NCBI GenBank assembly: GCA_019636195.1
Contig: JAHBYA010000015.1
Location: 1-64,000, forward strand
DNA from: Planctomycetota bacterium
Lineage (GTDB): Bacteria > Planctomycetota > UBA8742 > UBA2392
Length of the DNA: 64,000 nucleotides
Direction of reading: 5' to 3'
Under the pieces are notes generated by a model. It ran no database searches, was not told where the DNA came from, and saw nothing but the letters and a program-made list of their open reading frames with translations. Positions 32,880-44,398 of this stretch are shown here, piece by piece. Position numbers and translations under genes: made by a program. The stretch's first letter is position 1, and each line of letters begins with the position of its first letter.

Positions 32880-32921
32880 GTGGAATGTGTGGCAACGGCC
32901 TCGCACTGAAGTTGAGTCAAA

Positions 32922-33026
32922 CTAGCGGGGGTTGCCCGCGCGCGACGGCTTGCCGCCTTTGCGCCAGCGGTTGGTCTTCTTGACGCCCTTTGCCCAGTTA
33001 CGGTTCTTGATGCGTGCCGGTTTCAT
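32922..33026 (-). CDS. Putative 34-aa highly basic small protein, overlapping the tadA end
   Basis: A short frame starting at ATG 33026 with AGGAG eight bases upstream (revealed on the minus strand as AGGAGAAACAGCG-ATG) and ending at TAG 32924-32922. The product begins MKPARIKNRNWAKGVKKTN and ends GGKPSRAGNPR: about one third Lys/Arg, with two Trp and no acidic residue. It overlaps the last 29 bases of tadA in another frame, which would allow coupled translation. The composition suggests an RNA- or ribosome-binding peptide, but I recognise no family. The good Shine-Dalgarno and strongly biased composition argue for a real gene; the overlap and small size leave doubt. Confidence 0.5.
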   Translation of the reverse strand: MKPARIKNRNWAKGVKKTNRWRKGGKPSRAGNPR

Positions 33027-33513
33027 CGCTGTTTCTCCTGCCTTCGCGCGGCAGCACACCGTTGCGCGCATCGCGAAAGAAGCTTTTCAATACTTCACCA
33101 CATTCCTGTGCCAGAACACCCGCCGTCAAAACGGCCCGGTGATTCAGGCGCGCATCCTGTACCACATTGAACAATGTCCCACAAGCCCCGGCCTTGGGGT
33201 CACTTGCGCCAAACACCACGCGCCGGATCCGCGCGTTCACGATCGCACCCGCGCACATAGGGCACGGTTCAAGCGTCACGTAAAGTTCGCAGTCGTCCAG
33301 CCGCCAACGACCCTTGGCCTTGGCGGCCTCCGCAATCGCCACGATCTCGGCGTGCGCCAGCGGGTCCTGGTTTACTTCGCGCAGGTTGTAGCCGCGGCCG
33401 ATCACGGCGCCCTCGCGCACCACGACCGCGCCCACGGGCACTTCGCCCCGGTCATACGCTTGCCTTGCCAGGGCCAACGCCTGGCGCATGAAGTCTTCGT
33501 CGGTGTGGGGCAT
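32998..33513 (-). CDS. tadA: tRNA-specific adenosine deaminase (TadA-like)
   Basis: A 171-aa zinc deaminase. In the family it converts the wobble adenosine of tRNA-Arg(ACG) to inosine. The zinc and proton-shuttle motifs are intact: AHAEIVAI (HAE) near residue 60 and EPCPMCAGAI (PCxxC) near 90. IRRVVFGASDPKAGACGTLFN follows, as in TadA. ATG 33513 is chosen because it lies four bases past the HU stop (TGA-agcc-ATG), a coupled arrangement; an upstream in-frame Met at 33543 would overlap HU. The C-terminal tail (about 15 residues, Arg/Glu-rich) goes beyond the fold and overlaps the putative 34-aa basic peptide. Confidence 0.93.
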   Translation of the reverse strand: MPHTDEDFMRQALALARQAYDRGEVPVGAVVVREGAVIGRGYNLREVNQDPLAHAEIVAIAEAAKAKGRWRLDDCELYVTLEPCPMCAGAIVNARIRRVVFGASDPKAGACGTLFNVVQDARLNHRAVLTAGVLAQECGEVLKSFFRDARNGVLPREGRRNSDETGTHQEP

Positions 33514-33517
33514 GGCT

Positions 33518-33919
33518 TCAGCCGTCGCTGTCGTCGTCGTCATCGACGGGTATGGGCGCCGGTGCTACCGCGCCGGCAACGGCTGCTGCGCTGGCAGCCA
33601 GTTCAGCCGCGAGTTCTGCCTCGGCGTAGCGGTTGATCTCTTCTTTCATTTTCTTGCCGGGCTTGATGGTGACCACGCGCTTTTCGGGCACGCGAACCTC
33701 GGCGCCGGTTTTTGGATTGCGCGCCTTGCGGGCCTTGCGAACCTTGACTTCGAAAACTCCGAAGTCTCGTAGCTCAAGGCGGTTACCGCGTGCAAGTTCA
33801 GTGATGACGTCGTCGATGAACATCTGGATAATGTCGCGCGTGATGGTCTGCTTCTGGTGCGTCTTTTCGGCGATGCGCAGAACCAGTTCTTTCTTTGTGA
33901 TGGTTCGACGGCTTGTCAT
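33518..33919 (-). CDS. HU/IHF-family DNA-binding protein with acidic tail
   Basis: A 133-aa protein starting at ATG 33919 with GGTGAG six bases upstream. Residues 1-90 are a standard HU/IHF fold: TKKELVLRIAEKTHQ, the dimer core FIDDVITELARGNRLELRDFGVFEV, and the DNA-binding arm RKARNPKTGAEVRVPEKRVVTIKPGKKM, with the proline at the arm tip replaced by variant positions but the signature intact. Residues 95-133 are an Ala-rich stretch ending in PVDDDDDSDG, an acidic tail not present in ordinary 90-residue HU. Such tails may modulate DNA binding by competing with DNA. It is coupled to tadA downstream. Confidence 0.92.
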   Translation of the reverse strand: MTSRRTITKKELVLRIAEKTHQKQTITRDIIQMFIDDVITELARGNRLELRDFGVFEVKVRKARKARNPKTGAEVRVPEKRVVTIKPGKKMKEEINRYAEAELAAELAASAAAVAGAVAPAPIPVDDDDDSDG

Positions 33920-34059
33920 ATTCAACTCACCAGAAAGTGACGGCAACGCGCCGGCAATTTATCCTAAGCCATAGGCTGAACGAGACTTAGTGTATATGAT
34001 GAACGTCCTAATGCAAGCACACAGTCGCGAAAGATCCGTGCGAGATTCGAGATAACTTC

Positions 34060-34827
34060 TTGTCCGAAAACAGCTTACAAAATCAATCTTCTTCTTCGGT
34101 TTTGCCATCCCCGGCAAGCTGGGTGACTTTTGTACCCGCTCTTCCTTTCCGTTTACCGGGCGCGGTCTTATGGCTTGCGTCCATGATCGGCGTGCAGTGG
34201 CTAGCTCATTACGCCACTGAGCAAGGCCACCTTTCTATTCCAATGGGCTGGCCCTCCTTCAGCTTGCACGCGGGCATCATGTTGTTGTGGTCGTTCGCGC
34301 TGATTGCCTGGACGCTTTCAAAGCGCAAACCGTTGTGGGCGCTGGGCATATCGCTGCGCCAGGTGCCGGGCGACATTGCGTTTGGATTGATCGCGTGCGT
34401 GGCGATGGGCGCGTTCTATCTGCTGGCGGGCGGGGCGGTGCGCCTGTACTTCGAGCTGTTTAACGAGGCGCCGGCGGCGGTCTTTCGCGACTTTCTGTAC
34501 CAGTCGGCGTACGGCGAAGTGACTGTCTGGCACATCCTGGGCGTCGTGCTGTTTTACCCGATCTTCGAGGAACTTTGGTTCCGCGGCGTTTTGTATGCAG
34601 GCTTGCGTTCTGAGCAGGGGCGGATACCCGCGATCCTGCTGTCGGCGATTTTCTTTGCGCTGGCGCACAGCAACACAATACCGATCAATCAGTTTTTCGG
34701 CGGGCTGGTGTTTGCGATCGCCTATGAGTACCGGCGCACATTGTTGGCGCCGATCCTGCTGCACATTGCGGGAAACGGGGCACTGGTGGTGCTGGGTCGC
34801 ATGCTGCCGCACCTGGGTATTGAGTGA
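34060..34827 (+). CDS. CPBP-family intramembrane metalloprotease
   Basis: A 255-aa membrane protein of the CAAX protease/bacteriocin-processing (CPBP/Abi) family, which cleaves substrates inside the membrane. Motif 1 is FEELWFRGVLYAGL (EExxxR) near residue 170, motif 2 is FFALAHSN (FxxxH) near 205, and motif 3 lies in NQFFGGLVFAIAYEY; all catalytic residues are present. About seven hydrophobic segments are visible. The frame opens with TTG 34060 and no clear ribosome-binding site; the first internal ATG is 41 codons further and would remove TM1, so the TTG start is preferred. The substrate is unknown. Confidence 0.85.
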   Translation: MSENSLQNQSSSSVLPSPASWVTFVPALPFRLPGAVLWLASMIGVQWLAHYATEQGHLSIPMGWPSFSLHAGIMLLWSFALIAWTLSKRKPLWALGISLRQVPGDIAFGLIACVAMGAFYLLAGGAVRLYFELFNEAPAAVFRDFLYQSAYGEVTVWHILGVVLFYPIFEELWFRGVLYAGLRSEQGRIPAILLSAIFFALAHSNTIPINQFFGGLVFAIAYEYRRTLLAPILLHIAGNGALVVLGRMLPHLGIE

Positions 34828-34876
34828 CGTCCCGTTGACATGCACCCGCCGCCCGTTACTTTGACGCGCGGCTTGC

Positions 34877-34968
<92 letters not shown>

Positions 34969-34971
34969 GGC

Positions 34972-35001
34972 ACAGTCCCCGTCTGAGCAAGCGGGGACTG
35001 T
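34972..35001 (+). terminator. Terminator after tRNA-Ser(GCT)
   Basis: Perfect 10-bp stem (34972-34981 with 34992-35001, ACAGTCCCCG/CGGGGACTGT) and ten-base loop, starting five bases after the tRNA CCA and followed by TCCATTT. Confidence 0.8.
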
Positions 35002-35025
35002 TCCATTTACACGCAACAGGTCTGC

Positions 35026-36792
35026 ATGGCCGGCAAGGGCAACATCCCCGACGAACTTCGTGCGCGCGTGCTGCGGCAGCGCAAGCGCCAGCGCATCGTG
35101 CGCATTTCGTTCGCGATTACCGCGGTCGCCGTGGTGATCCTGATGTTCGGTTTCAATCACCTGCAAACACTCGCGCCCACTTCGCGCGTGGTGTATGCGC
35201 TGCCCGCGGGCGACACGCTGTGGCTGCTTGACCAGCACATCGACATGTCGTCGCCGACGCGCACCCAGGGCGCGTTCGCGCTGCTGCGCCACGACGGCGA
35301 CTCGGTCACGTCCGGTGCGCGCCTTGACGGCATGGTTTCAAGCGCCGTGCTGCTGCCGGGCAATCGCGTCGGCGTGGCCACCGGCGAGCGCTTTTTGACC
35401 TTTGACCTGTCCGCCGACGACTTCGCGCGCGACAGCATTGTAAATCTCGGCATCGACGACCCCGAGGCCAGCACGCTGGTGCTGCATTGCGCGGCACACA
35501 ACTGGCTGATCTGGACGCGCGGCCCGGAAGTGTATGTGCGCCCGCTGGACTCGCCCGAGATTCCGCCCCATTCGCTGCACAAAGTCGCGGGCAGCGGCGC
35601 GGTGCTGGGCGGCACCGCCGTGGCTGACCGCATCTGGCTGTCCGTGCGTGATTCGCGCAGCAACGAGCTGACGCTGGTGGCCTTCAAGCCCGGCATTGAA
35701 GAAGTCGTTGAACAGCCGTCCGAAGCACCGGTGCCCGCTGATGCCGCGCCCAAGTTGCGCCGCACGCGCGTGGAGGTGCTTGAGCGCGCCAAGGCCACGG
35801 CCAACGTGCGCGGCTCAAGCCTCGCTGTGCTGAAGGGGCCGCACGGCGACCTGCCGGCGCTGGCGTACATCAGAAAGGATGAGCGCAGCTGGTCACTGAT
35901 GCTGTACGACACCAAAGGCAAGGAATGGATCGACGGCAAGCTGCCGCCGCGCGAGAAAGCGCCCACCGGCATGGAGCTGAGCAACTTCGTCACGCTGGCC
36001 CGCAACGGCGACGGCGTGCTGTGCGTGTTCAATGACGGCCGCGAAGTCAAGCTGGCCCACGGCACGCCCACCGCCAAGTCGATCGAGTGGCAAGAGCCTG
36101 AGCTGGTGCCGATCAACCGCCCGCAGGGCGTTACCGGCTACATTGTTTCCTTGGTGGTGCTGGTGGTGCTGTTCCTGCTTATGGCGTCGCAGGGCGTCTG
36201 GATGCTGCTGAACCGTGAACGCCCCAGCGACAGCACACTGGCAGCCATGCTGGAAAAGAAACTTGAAAGCGACACCACAACCATCAAGAAGCCGGAACTG
36301 AAGCTGCCCTACGCCAGCAGCATCGCGCGTGCGCTTGCATTGCTGATTGACCTTGCCGTAACCAGCCCAGCCGTGATCCTGCTGAAAGACGTGTACGACT
36401 ACACGTTTGAGCAGGCGTACGGCTTCTTTGCATTCGGCACGCTTTCGGGGCTGGATGGCTCGCTGCTGGTGACGCTCAAGGCCACCGTGGTGACGCTGCT
36501 GCTGCTGGTGATCTACAGCGCGTTCTGCGAGGTGATGTGGGGCAAGACGCTGGGTAAGGCGCTGCTGCGGCTGCGCGTGGTTGACCGCAAAGGCGAGGCG
36601 CCGTCCAACTGGCAGATCATCGTGCGCAACCTGGTAAAGGTGCCCGAGCTGATGCACTTCCTGATACTATTGATCCCGATGGTGCTGATGATGATTTCCG
36701 GCAAACAGCAGCGCCTCGGCGACATGCTGGCTGGCACCTATGTGATTGTGGAAGCCGTGCCTGAGGAGTCGCCGGACGACATCGACATCTAG
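35026..36792 (+). CDS. RDD-family membrane protein with large extracytoplasmic domain
   Basis: A 588-aa protein. A basic N terminus is followed by TM1 near residues 24-43 (IVRISFAITAVAVVILMFGF). Residues about 50-360 are a polar, beta-rich region probably outside the membrane, perhaps a propeller-like fold (recurring blade-like phrases such as LLPGNRVGVATGERFLTFDL); this is an impression only. TM2 lies near 368-390. After a linker, residues about 430-575 form an RDD domain: ASSIARALALLIDLA (R and D of TM1), a long loop, and GKTLGKALLRLRVVD with a following TM. RDD proteins may act in transport, as shown for a few Na+/H+ exchangers, but most are uncharacterised. It is 11 bases ahead of the MEMO-family gene, so likely co-transcribed. 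Confidence 0.82.
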   Translation: MAGKGNIPDELRARVLRQRKRQRIVRISFAITAVAVVILMFGFNHLQTLAPTSRVVYALPAGDTLWLLDQHIDMSSPTRTQGAFALLRHDGDSVTSGARLDGMVSSAVLLPGNRVGVATGERFLTFDLSADDFARDSIVNLGIDDPEASTLVLHCAAHNWLIWTRGPEVYVRPLDSPEIPPHSLHKVAGSGAVLGGTAVADRIWLSVRDSRSNELTLVAFKPGIEEVVEQPSEAPVPADAAPKLRRTRVEVLERAKATANVRGSSLAVLKGPHGDLPALAYIRKDERSWSLMLYDTKGKEWIDGKLPPREKAPTGMELSNFVTLARNGDGVLCVFNDGREVKLAHGTPTAKSIEWQEPELVPINRPQGVTGYIVSLVVLVVLFLLMASQGVWMLLNRERPSDSTLAAMLEKKLESDTTTIKKPELKLPYASSIARALALLIDLAVTSPAVILLKDVYDYTFEQAYGFFAFGTLSGLDGSLLVTLKATVVTLLLLVIYSAFCEVMWGKTLGKALLRLRVVDRKGEAPSNWQIIVRNLVKVPELMHFLILLIPMVLMMISGKQQRLGDMLAGTYVIVEAVPEESPDDIDI

Positions 36793-36803
36793 GGGCAGGT
36801 TTC

Positions 36804-37616
36804 ATGCCTGAGACAATTCGACATCCGGCAGTCGCCGGCCGCTTCTACACCGCGGTGCCTAGGCGCCTGCGCGCGGAAATTGAGGGCTACATGGCTGCGC
36901 CGGCTGCCCCGCGCGCCAAGGCTTACGGCGTGATGGTGCCTCACGCCGGCTACATGTACAGCGGCGCGGTGTGCGGGCGCGCGCTGGCCAGCGTCGAGAT
37001 TCCGCCGGTGTGTCTGGTACTTCACACCAAGCACCAGCTTGGCGGCGGCGCACTGAGCCTGGCTGCTTTTCGTGAGTGGGAGACGCCGCTGGGCAGCATC
37101 CCCGTGCATGAAGGCCTGAGCACGGCGCTGGCCAACGTCGAGGGCATCACGCCCAGCAACCTGCCCCACTTTGGTGAACACGCAGCCGAGGTTGTGCTGC
37201 CCTTTCTGCAAGTGCTGCGGCCGGACGTGCAGGTGGCCGTGATCAGCGCGATGACGATTGAGCCCGAGTTCGCGGCGCGCGTCGGCAAGGCGGTGGCGCA
37301 GGCGATTCTGGCCCAGCCGCAGGACGTGCTGGTGATCGCCAGCAGCGACATGAACCACTACGCCGACCACAACACGACGATGAGGCTGGACCAGCTTGCG
37401 CTGGACAAGCTGGCGGCCTTTGACAGCGCGGGCATGCTGGAAGTGTGCGAGCAGTTTGACATCACGATGTGCGGCGTGGGCGCGACGGCGCTGATGCTGG
37501 AGACGTGCAAGGCGCTGGGCGCAACACGCGTGGAGATTCTGGAGCACACCACCAGCGGCGAAACAAGCGGCGACTTCAACCAGGTCGTAGGCTACGCCAG
37601 CGCCCGCGTGCTGTAG
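36804..37616 (+). CDS. MEMO1-family protein (AmmeMemoRadiSam system protein B)
   Basis: A 270-aa protein of the MEMO/AmmeMemoRadiSam-B family, a fold related to class III extradiol dioxygenases. Conserved segments are IRHPAVAGRFYTAVPRRL at the N terminus, VPHAGYMYSGAVCGRAL near residue 43, GEHAAEVVLPFLQVL near 125 and SSDMNHYADHNTTMRLDQ near 178, containing the candidate metal-binding histidines. The biochemical role in bacteria is unknown; many genomes encode it beside an AMMECR1 protein and a radical-SAM enzyme, neither of which is adjacent here. It follows the RDD gene by 11 bases. GGGGCAGG upstream of ATG 36804 may be the ribosome-binding site. Confidence 0.88.
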   Translation: MPETIRHPAVAGRFYTAVPRRLRAEIEGYMAAPAAPRAKAYGVMVPHAGYMYSGAVCGRALASVEIPPVCLVLHTKHQLGGGALSLAAFREWETPLGSIPVHEGLSTALANVEGITPSNLPHFGEHAAEVVLPFLQVLRPDVQVAVISAMTIEPEFAARVGKAVAQAILAQPQDVLVIASSDMNHYADHNTTMRLDQLALDKLAAFDSAGMLEVCEQFDITMCGVGATALMLETCKALGATRVEILEHTTSGETSGDFNQVVGYASARVL

Positions 37617-37656
37617 CGCGACTGTTTCCTGACCCCTTTCGATCTCGCCGCGCATT

Positions 37657-37690
37657 AACGCATGACACCCTTCGGAGCCTGTCATGCGTT
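37657..37690 (+). promoter_or_regulatory. Hairpin enclosing the Shine-Dalgarno and start codon of the beta-helix lipoprotein
   Basis: A perfect 11-bp inverted repeat, 37657-37667 with 37680-37690 (AACGCATGACA/TGTCATGCGTT). The loop exposes GGAG (37674-37677), and the right arm contains the ATG at 37684. Folding would bury the start codon, so it could control translation; it could also end the upstream RDD-MEMO transcript, although no T tract follows. Confidence 0.5.
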
Positions 37691-39444
37691 GGATGCTTTT
37701 GGCGTTGCTGGCGTTTGTGTTTGCGGCTTGTGCGGGCGGCGGCGGTTCAAAGGGCGGCGGAAACGGCGGCGGCAGCGGCAACCCGCCCGGCCCCGCGACA
37801 GCATTGGCCATGCTTACGCAACCCGCGGGTGCTACCGCGGGCAACATCTTCGCCACACAGCCGCGCGTTGAAATCCGCGATGCCGCGGGCTTGCGCGTGA
37901 ACACCGACAACACCACGCAGGTAACCGCCGCCATCACAACCGGCACGGGCACGGGCGGCGCGCTGCTGTCCGGCACCGCCACCGTCACAGCCGTCAACGG
38001 CGTTGTGACATTTACGAGTTTATCGATTGACCTAGTCGGCGCCGGCTACACGCTGACGTTCACGGCAACGGGCCTGAGCGATGCCGTAAGCGCGGCCTTT
38101 GCGGTGACCACCGCAAGCGCCGGCGGCGGCAAGGCGCCATTTGTACCGGCTGTACCCGGCGGCACGGCAACCCACTACGTAAGCACCACCGGCAGCGACA
38201 GCAACAACGGTACGTCACCGGCAACGGCGTGGCTTACGTTGCAGCACGCGGCCACGCAGGCCCAGCCGGGCAACGTCATTGAAGTCGCCGACGGCAACTA
38301 CGCGCGCTTTACCATCCAGAACAAGACCGCGACTTCGGGCAACCCCATCATCATTCGCGCAGCCGGCAACGCGGCCCTGATCAACAGCGGCACCAGCAGC
38401 AGCACCAGCCCTGACAACCGCGACGCAATCAAGATTTACAATTGCCATCATGTGACCATTCACGGATTGCGCACAGCCAACTCATTCCGCGCCGGTTGCC
38501 GCGTAACGGAAAGTTTTCATGTCAGTGTACAGGGCTGCGTGTTCGCCAACGGCGGCACCTGGGGCCTGTTTACCGACTTCAGCGACGACCTGGTGCTTGA
38601 GGGCAACGAGTGCTACGGCAGCCAGCGCGAACACGGCATTTACTTTAGCAACAGCGGCGACCGCGCCATCATCCGCGGCAACTATTGCCACAACAACGCA
38701 GCTGGCGGCATCCAGATCAACGCCGATCCCGCGCAGCAAAACGCCTCGTTCGGCACAAGGGGCGACGGCATCAGCGAGCAATGCATCATTGAACGCAACT
38801 GGTGCGTCGATAACGGCGGTGGCAGCGCGGCTGTACCCGGCGCCAGCCCGCCCGTAGCGGGCGGCGGCGCGAGCCTGAACTTTGCCAGCATCCGCAACTG
38901 CGACGTGAGGAACAATCTCCTGATCACGCAATACAACCAAAGCGGCATTGTGCTGTGGGACGACGGCTTCAGCTCAAGCTACGGCAGCATGAACAACCGC
39001 ATTTATCACAACACCGTGATCTTTGCGGCCGGCGTCACCCGCCACTGCGTCGTCATGCGCAACGGCAGCACCGGCAACGACATTCGCAATAACGTCTTTT
39101 ACGCCGGCGCTCGCGGCATCTTTGAAGTCACCACCAACAGCATGAGCGGCCTGACCGAGGGCTACAACGTGACCTACAAGCCCAGCGGCTGGGCATACGC
39201 CAGCGACGAAGCGACCAGCACCTCGTACAGCACGCTGGCCAACTGGCAGACCTTCAGCGGCCAGGGCGTCAACAACGACACGGGCCTGCCCCAGTTCACG
39301 AACACCGGCGCCGACGACTACTCGCTTCAAACCGGCAGCCCCGGCCGCGACGATGGCGTGGGTACGCTGGGCGTAACGGGCACCTACGACGGCGCATCCC
39401 GCCCCCAGGGCGCAGGCTACGACCGCGGCTGCTTTGAAAAGTAG
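37684..39444 (+). CDS. Lipoprotein with right-handed parallel beta-helix (choice-of-anchor-Q/NosD-like)
   Basis: A 586-aa exported lipoprotein. The signal peptide MRWMLLALLAFVFAAC places the lipidated Cys at residue 16, followed by a Gly/Ser/Asn-rich tether to about 40. Residues about 40-145 form an Ig-like/invasin-type beta domain (AMLTQPAGATAGNIFATQPRV and VTFTSLSIDLVGAGYTLTF). From ATHYVSTTGSDSNNGTSPATAWLTLQHA near 160, the pattern is that of parallel beta-helix proteins, with repeated coils such as NCHHVTIHGLRTAN, EGNECYGSQREHGIYFSNSGD and RNNLLITQYNQSGIVLWDDG. The end GAGYDRGCFEK matches the choice-of-anchor Q ending. Such proteins bind or degrade polysaccharides; no catalytic set is evident. 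The start has GGAG six bases upstream, inside a hairpin. Confidence 0.85.
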   Translation: MRWMLLALLAFVFAACAGGGGSKGGGNGGGSGNPPGPATALAMLTQPAGATAGNIFATQPRVEIRDAAGLRVNTDNTTQVTAAITTGTGTGGALLSGTATVTAVNGVVTFTSLSIDLVGAGYTLTFTATGLSDAVSAAFAVTTASAGGGKAPFVPAVPGGTATHYVSTTGSDSNNGTSPATAWLTLQHAATQAQPGNVIEVADGNYARFTIQNKTATSGNPIIIRAAGNAALINSGTSSSTSPDNRDAIKIYNCHHVTIHGLRTANSFRAGCRVTESFHVSVQGCVFANGGTWGLFTDFSDDLVLEGNECYGSQREHGIYFSNSGDRAIIRGNYCHNNAAGGIQINADPAQQNASFGTRGDGISEQCIIERNWCVDNGGGSAAVPGASPPVAGGGASLNFASIRNCDVRNNLLITQYNQSGIVLWDDGFSSSYGSMNNRIYHNTVIFAAGVTRHCVVMRNGSTGNDIRNNVFYAGARGIFEVTTNSMSGLTEGYNVTYKPSGWAYASDEATSTSYSTLANWQTFSGQGVNNDTGLPQFTNTGADDYSLQTGSPGRDDGVGTLGVTGTYDGASRPQGAGYDRGCFEK

Positions 39445-39506
39445 CGGTGCCGCCTGGTTATCCACTCGTTGCAATCGCGTCCGGTGCCGCTATTGTTGCG
39501 CCCCCA

Positions 39507-39932
39507 ATGGCTATCCTTGGCATTGGCACGGACATTGTCGAAGTCGCCCGCATCGAAAGGCTGCTGCGCGACAAGGGCGACGACTTCAAGGCCCGCGTTT
39601 TCACCCCCGCCGAAATCGACTACTGCCGCAACAAAGCCAACCCGGCCCTGCACTACGCCGGCCGCTTTGCCGCCAAAGAAGCGTTCATGAAGGCCATCGG
39701 CACCGGCTGGGCTAAAGGCGTGGGCTTTGGCGAAATCGGCGTGCTGAACAATGACGAAGGCAAGCCGGCACTACACGTATCCGGCGAAGCAAAGAAGGTA
39801 CTGGACGGCTTCGGGCCGTCTTTTTTATGGCTCAGCATCAGCCACACACGGCAGTACGCGACTGCGACAGTGATTATCGAGTCAGAGGCAGACAAGCCAT
39901 TTCGTCCGCCGCAGGCCCCGTACCACGTCTAG
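39507..39932 (+). CDS. acpS: Holo-[acyl-carrier-protein] synthase
   Basis: A 141-aa phosphopantetheinyl transferase that loads 4'-phosphopantetheine from CoA onto the serine of acyl carrier protein. ATG 39507 ([13 protein letters not shown]) is the family-typical beginning; the frame extends to 39447 without support. The Mg-binding Asp is in [11 protein letters not shown] and the second motif is [17 protein letters not shown] near residue 52. [16 protein letters not shown] follows near the end. A short Pro-rich tail extends beyond the usual 125 residues. It lies 13 bases before carB; co-transcription is likely. Confidence 0.95.
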   Translation: MAILGIGTDIVEVARIERLLRDKGDDFKARVFTPAEIDYCRNKANPALHYAGRFAAKEAFMKAIGTGWAKGVGFGEIGVLNNDEGKPALHVSGEAKKVLDGFGPSFLWLSISHTRQYATATVIIESEADKPFRPPQAPYHV

Positions 39933-39945
39933 AGTCTGGAGAGCA

Positions 39946-43170
<3,225 letters not shown>

Positions 43171-43211
43171 AATCCCCAATACGGTTTTGCGAACCATGGC
43201 TGGAGGACGCC

Positions 43212-43493
43212 ATGGGAACGCTACGCTACGCCCTGCTGAACGCGCTGCTGACCCCGCTTGACGAGCAGGCCCGGCTGCGCACACCCGAAAATACCGCCCG
43301 CGCCTGGCTGCAAAGCCAGCTTGGCGATGCCGGGTTTGCCTCTGACTTTCGCATCGTGAACGCCGAAACCACCGGCTTGAACGCCACCGTCGAGGCCGAA
43401 ATGAATGAGGGGCAGGAGTGGCGCGACATGCGCCTTGCCCTTGAGTTCGCGCAAGGCCAGTGGACCGTCACGGCGTTTGAGTGGCTGGACTGA
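43212..43493 (+). CDS. Hypothetical 93-aa protein downstream of carB
   Basis: A 93-aa soluble protein with GGAGG seven bases before ATG 43212, so expression is likely. The sequence has a helical first half (ALLNALLTPLDEQARLRTPENTARAWLQ) and a beta-rich second half ending WTVTAFEWLD. I recognise no domain. It follows carB by 41 bases in the same direction and is 35 bases before the endonuclease III gene, so it may sit in the acpS-carB transcript. Confidence 0.7.
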   Translation: MGTLRYALLNALLTPLDEQARLRTPENTARAWLQSQLGDAGFASDFRIVNAETTGLNATVEAEMNEGQEWRDMRLALEFAQGQWTVTAFEWLD

Positions 43494-43528
43494 CTTGCGC
43501 GGCGGGCACTTGTTCCTAGCTTCGCGGC

Positions 43529-44398
43529 ATGCCTGCGCGGTTGACCAAGCTTTCACGTACCGGTGTCCCCCACCGCGAGGCGGCTGTGCGGGCCGTCAAG
43601 GACCCGCGCAAACGGCTGCTGCGTGTGCTTGACCTGCTGGAAGCGAACCTGGGTGTGCCGGTGTGGGACGGCCGCAAAGATGCCCTGGAAGTCATGGTCC
43701 TGACCATCCTGTCCCAGAACACAACCGACCCCAACGCCCTGCGCGGTTACCAGAACCTGGCAGCCAAGCTGCCCGCCAAACGCGCCACCGGCAAAGACGC
43801 GCGCAAACTACCACGCGACGCCGACGGACAAATCGACAAAGTGGCGCTGCGCCTTTCCAACGCCGCCGACGCCGTTGAGCCGCCGGACTGGGTTGCGGTC
43901 GCAAACCTGTCTCAGAAAGAGCTGGCCGAGTACATCCGCGCAGCCGGCCTGCCCGACAGCAAGTCGGGCGCAATTCTGGCGCTGCTGCACTGGGTCAAGG
44001 ACGTGACGGGCAAGTACTCGCTGGACGCGGCCATCGAACAGCTAGGTCTTGACGCGTCAATCCAGGCGCTATCGCAGCTCAAGGGCATCGGCGTCAAGAC
44101 GATCAGCGTGACCCTGATTGAAGCCACGGGCGCGGACCTGTGCCCGGTGGATACCCACGTGCACCGCATACTGAACCGGCTGGGCATCGTCAGCACCGGC
44201 GACAATCGCGACAAGACCTTCACGCTGCTCAAGCCGATGTTGCCGCTCGGCCGCGCGTACAGTCTGCACCACAACCTGCTGACGTTCGGGCGCACGGTGT
44301 GCACAGCCAAAAGCCCTCGCTGCGGAGAGTGTTTCCTGCGCAAGCTCTGCCCGCAAGTCGGTGTTGAGGCTACTTCACGTCGGAGTCGCGCTGGGTGA
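43529..44398 (+). CDS. nth: Endonuclease III-family DNA glycosylase/AP lyase
   Basis: A 289-aa helix-hairpin-helix DNA repair enzyme that removes oxidised pyrimidines and nicks the abasic site. The hairpin LSQLKGIGVKTISVTLIEA near residue 185 contains the catalytic lysine position, and VDTHVHRILNRLG near 208 carries the catalytic aspartate. The C-terminal cluster motif CTAKSPRCGECFLRKLC (C-x6-C-x2-C-x5-C) is complete, so a [4Fe-4S] cluster is expected. Compared with 211-aa E. coli Nth, it has a longer N terminus and an insertion of roughly 30 residues after VMVLTILSQNTTDPNALRGYQ (the KRATGKDARKLPRD region). The last 29 bases overlap the convergent HEAT-like gene. Confidence 0.9.
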   Translation: MPARLTKLSRTGVPHREAAVRAVKDPRKRLLRVLDLLEANLGVPVWDGRKDALEVMVLTILSQNTTDPNALRGYQNLAAKLPAKRATGKDARKLPRDADGQIDKVALRLSNAADAVEPPDWVAVANLSQKELAEYIRAAGLPDSKSGAILALLHWVKDVTGKYSLDAAIEQLGLDASIQALSQLKGIGVKTISVTLIEATGADLCPVDTHVHRILNRLGIVSTGDNRDKTFTLLKPMLPLGRAYSLHHNLLTFGRTVCTAKSPRCGECFLRKLCPQVGVEATSRRSRAG

